Below, piece by piece: positions 60,873 through 64,000 of a stretch of DNA of 64,000 nt (position 1 is its first letter; each line of letters begins with the position of its first letter). Source of the stretch: Hanleya hanleyi (Eukaryota; Mollusca; Polyplacophora; Lepidopleurida; Hanleyidae). The position numbers and the translations under genes were made by a program. Location: assembly GCA_036873755.1 (NCBI GenBank), contig JAVTVY010020454.1:1-64000 (forward strand), written 5' to 3'. The notes beneath the pieces are model-generated. The model had not been told where the DNA came from and searched no databases. It saw only the letters and a list, made by a program, of their open reading frames with translations.

Positions 60873-62315
60873 AAACTACATATGTAACAGTTGAATGTCG
60901 CCTAATTTATTTTCAACAACTGTGTCAAATTCAGGCACAAACTTGGAGAGAAGAGAATGGTTAAACTGTGCAGTCTGAATATGCAGACTTTCAAGTGTTG
61001 TATAATTGACTGCCATTTGCTCATTACTAATATCAATTGCTCTCATCCATCAAAAGGGCTCCCTTGGAGTTTCATGATTCTACATGATAATGACCTTACT
61101 TTTGGAAATGTTCAGGGGCAAGAGGTATTGTAAGCACTTTAATAATTCATTTGTGCCAGTTTATCACTAGAATATGTACTCACCTTCCCACAATTGTGAG
61201 TACATAGAAGAAACATAAGGGAACAATTTGAGGAAACAGTCTTAATTCAGGGAACTATAGTTTTTCATATCTAACAACATTGGAAAGCAATCACACAGAC
61301 GTAAAAATAAATATAGCAGAACAGTAAATCGAACACATATCTCAAAATATATGATTATAATCTTAACATACAAATACAGGTAACAACAAAACAATGTAAT
61401 AAGCTATCTGCTTGATGGTGGGAAATTCATTTGACCTCTCCGGACACAAAGCACCCTTCATTCCCTTGTGACATATGTTGGTTCCCAGAATTAAGCGCTG
61501 TATCTATTATTTATCACAGTTTACATGTAAATATTTCAGCCATCTATTATTTTTCTTTCAAACACAAGACAAATTGTACAAAATGAAAGATATTTTATCT
61601 TCATTCTTGGTCAAGGTAGCTCTGCTAGAAACTTTGCATTTAATGCAATATTACAGGAACAACCACTGTATTATGAGGTACATGTACCTTGCAATAAAAA
61701 GAATTTGACTGGTCTCTTCGGAATTTGAAGTGCTGCCTCTTTGAGAAATATGTCATTCTAAAATTTTCAAATGATCAGAAGAATTTCTGAAAAGCTCTGT
61801 TCTATGAGAAACCATTATGTTAATTTATAACAATTTGCACACTGCAAAGTACCAAAGGTGATTGAACATATGGAATAAAATTGTGAACTTTCAGACATTC
61901 TGCTCAAGCCCTTGGAAAAGCCACTGAGTAATATGTACAGCGTAAGTTTAGACACGGTCACAGTGATGAAAATATTTCGGATATCGTGATTTTATGTGTT
62001 CACCATTTAGGCTATTGTCATTTGATTGGTTGTTTAGCAGGACCTTGATTTTTTTAATACACATGCTAAATGCTATAATTATTTATTATTAATCGTTAAA
62101 TTGCATACCAATTGTATATGAATATGAAGAAAATGAGTAAGTTTTACTCATGAAAATGTAAATCCCTCATCCATTCTAATTATTTGCCCTCAAAATATAG
62201 ATGAGGGCTGGTCATGCTAAACAACCAATCAAGTGACTATGGCCTTAATGAATGAACATACAAATATGCTCAGTTATACACTGTATTGGGAGTTTTATAT
62301 TCCAGTGGATGTCCT
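60873..62315. other. Intergenic, nothing recognised
   Basis: AT-rich DNA; no coding or repeat signal. Confidence 0.55.
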
Positions 62316-62379
62316 TCAGTACCCAGCATGGAAAACAATCCCAAGCAAGATCCTGTGGCATTAGGTACCCACTATTACA
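62316..62379 (+). repeat. Dispersed repeat, copy 2
   Basis: Matches 59691-59754: CAGTACCCAGCATGGAAAAC to GGTACCCACTATTAC. Confidence 0.8.
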
Positions 62380-63149
62380 GTATTATTTCTAACATCTACA
62401 CACTCAGGTACCGTACAGTCAAACCATTTCACAGGATTTGCCTGCACCATCTTTGACATCTATACTACTACAGTTCTTACTTCCATATGCTGTTTTGAAA
62501 AAGCATCTTGTCTAGTTTTGCACCACAGCTGTGCCAACATCAGTCTCTCGTGTCTGTTAAAATTGTGATATATTATCATAGCAATACATATCATAGCAAT
62601 ACGTGCCAAAGGCGGATTTTGCTATGGGGTATTCAGAGGCATTTCACAGGAAAAAAAAAATTGAATTCTAGAGTCCATTTCACATGATCTGGAGTATTTT
62701 TGGAGGTTTCTTTCAGATAATTAATAGTGATATACTAATAGTATCTACATAATTTCCATGCTTCACTGCGTGAAAACTATATTACAGCAGCAATCAACGT
62801 TCATCAGCCGAGTTGTTGATCTCAAAATCTCTTCCCCGGCCCCTAATATTCCTACGCCTCTGAATAACTCTCCTTGGGGGTCAGTTAGATGAGTGATGGG
62901 GAGGGAGAGTGATCAGTCCCCTTACAAACGAGACTGTTTCAGTCTATTTGAACTGAACAAGCAGCATGTAACATAACTGATACTTTGTTTTAAGTCCCAG
63001 TCTCCAGGGGAAACCTTGCAACATTGTATCAGAAAGGCATCTTTCAACATTGTGACAGAGACAATAGCTCAGTTGAAATGGCCAACTGAAGTGAGAATAT
63101 ATCCATCTAGTTCAAGGACCTTTTATTTGAGGATTTCAATATTCCATAA

Positions 63150-63910
63150 CAAGGAATGGTTTCTAAGTACACCAAAGTGTACCTTCAAAATATACAGCAA
63201 TGTGTACATGTACCTTCAGAGATTGTACAGAGTGGTCAGAGAGCACATGTGTTCCTTCAGAGAGTTTTCAGAGTACATCTATGTGTACATTCAGTGAGTA
63301 CATCAATGTGTATCTTCAGAGATTTTCAGCAAGTACAACTATGTGTACATTCATTGAGTATACCCATGTGTACCTTCAACAAGTACATCAATGTGTACCT
63401 CCATACTATAGAGTACATAAATGTGTACCTTAAGAGTGAGTACAACCAATTGTACCTCAAAGTACATCAACATATGCCTTCAGAGAGTACACCAAGAGGT
63501 ACCTTCAGGGTGCATAGTAAATCTGTGTACCATCAGAGTACATCTGTGTACATTCAATGTATATCATCAGGGTACACCAATGTGCACATTCAGACTATAT
63601 ACATGTATAACTTCAGGGAGTACATTCCGGCTTACCTTCAATGAATACACAGTTAATTTGTGTATCTTCAGTCACGGTACACCCAGGTATACCTTCAGCA
63701 TATACCTATAGATGTGTACACTTTGGAGAGCATACATGTAGCCTTAGAGTATATCAATGTGTACCTTAGAGTACAAAGTAAATATATGTGTACCTTCTGA
63801 GTATATCTGAGTGTACCTTCAGAGCACATATATGTGTACCTTCAGAAAATACACCCATGTGTACCTTCAGGGAGTATATCAATGACTACCTTCAGAGAGT
63901 AGTGAGTGGA
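63150..63910. repeat. Degenerate minisatellite GTGTACCTTCAGAGAGTACATCAAT
   Basis: About 25 irregular units of 25-35 bp. The overlapping open frames it creates on the plus strand (e.g. 63156-63644) are translations of the repeat, not a gene. Confidence 0.85.
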
Positions 63911-64000
63911 TATGATTTAATGTTGCTTTCAACAATCTTTCAGTCATATCACAATGTTTCGGTCTTTTAACTACTCACACCTGGGATCCCACGGGTAGAA

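Noticed and set aside
63156..63644. 162-codon frame, possible repeat protein
   Set aside because: Generated by the 63.1-63.9 kb minisatellite; overlapping frames are equally open.

Overview
This is eukaryotic nuclear DNA, AT-rich, with long introns and many repeats. A mollusc or close lophotrochozoan is the best guess. Grounds: very frequent ACATGTA-type words, a 5S-rRNA-derived SINE, LINE/SINE 3' tails ending in a GACGTTAA(A)-type motif followed by CACTCA-rich DNA, and dispersed satellites of a molluscan type. No prokaryotic features are present.

One protein-coding gene dominates. Fourteen plus-strand exons between 885 and 49128 encode nearly all of an AAK1/BMP2K (Numb-associated kinase family) Ser/Thr kinase. 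The first coding exon or exons lie upstream of the window. The exons join in one frame: 4112 nt, i.e. 2 nt of a split codon plus 1370 codons including the stop. All core kinase motifs are intact. Exons at 885-16556 encode the kinase domain. Exons at 22414-35117 encode a linker with a poly-Gln tract and the conserved WNPF region. A 2.08-kb last exon (47045-49128) encodes a disordered tail with repeated DxFxxxPF motifs, as expected of an AP-2/clathrin endocytic adaptor kinase. A 48-nt phase-compatible cassette exon is possible at 41934-41981.

Introns and the 3' flank are packed with transposable elements and tandem repeats. Two large fold-back elements (4579-5969 and 16868-21639) share the terminus TATGGAAG and have exact 6-bp target duplications (CAAGGC and GATTCT). 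One sits in a 155-bp satellite and the other in a pogo-like MITE. Five CAGGG-ended elements carry exact 5-bp target duplications (hAT-like, hAT5 type), one with a decayed transposase zinc-finger fragment. Also present are a TTAA-flanked 751-bp fold-back element, several MITE families, a 5S-derived SINE, a tRNA-like sequence lacking its anticodon arm, SINE tails resembling the 3' end of a LINE RNase H relic at 58.2-59.1 kb, and minisatellites at 0-0.5, 1.8-2.05, 10.8-12.2 and 63.1-63.9 kb.

From 49.1 to 64 kb I found no convincing host gene; the interval holds MITEs, hAT-like elements, a LINE relic and minisatellites. The likely novelty is the pair of fold-back elements and the group of 5-bp-TSD elements, both supported by insertion-site evidence inside this window.
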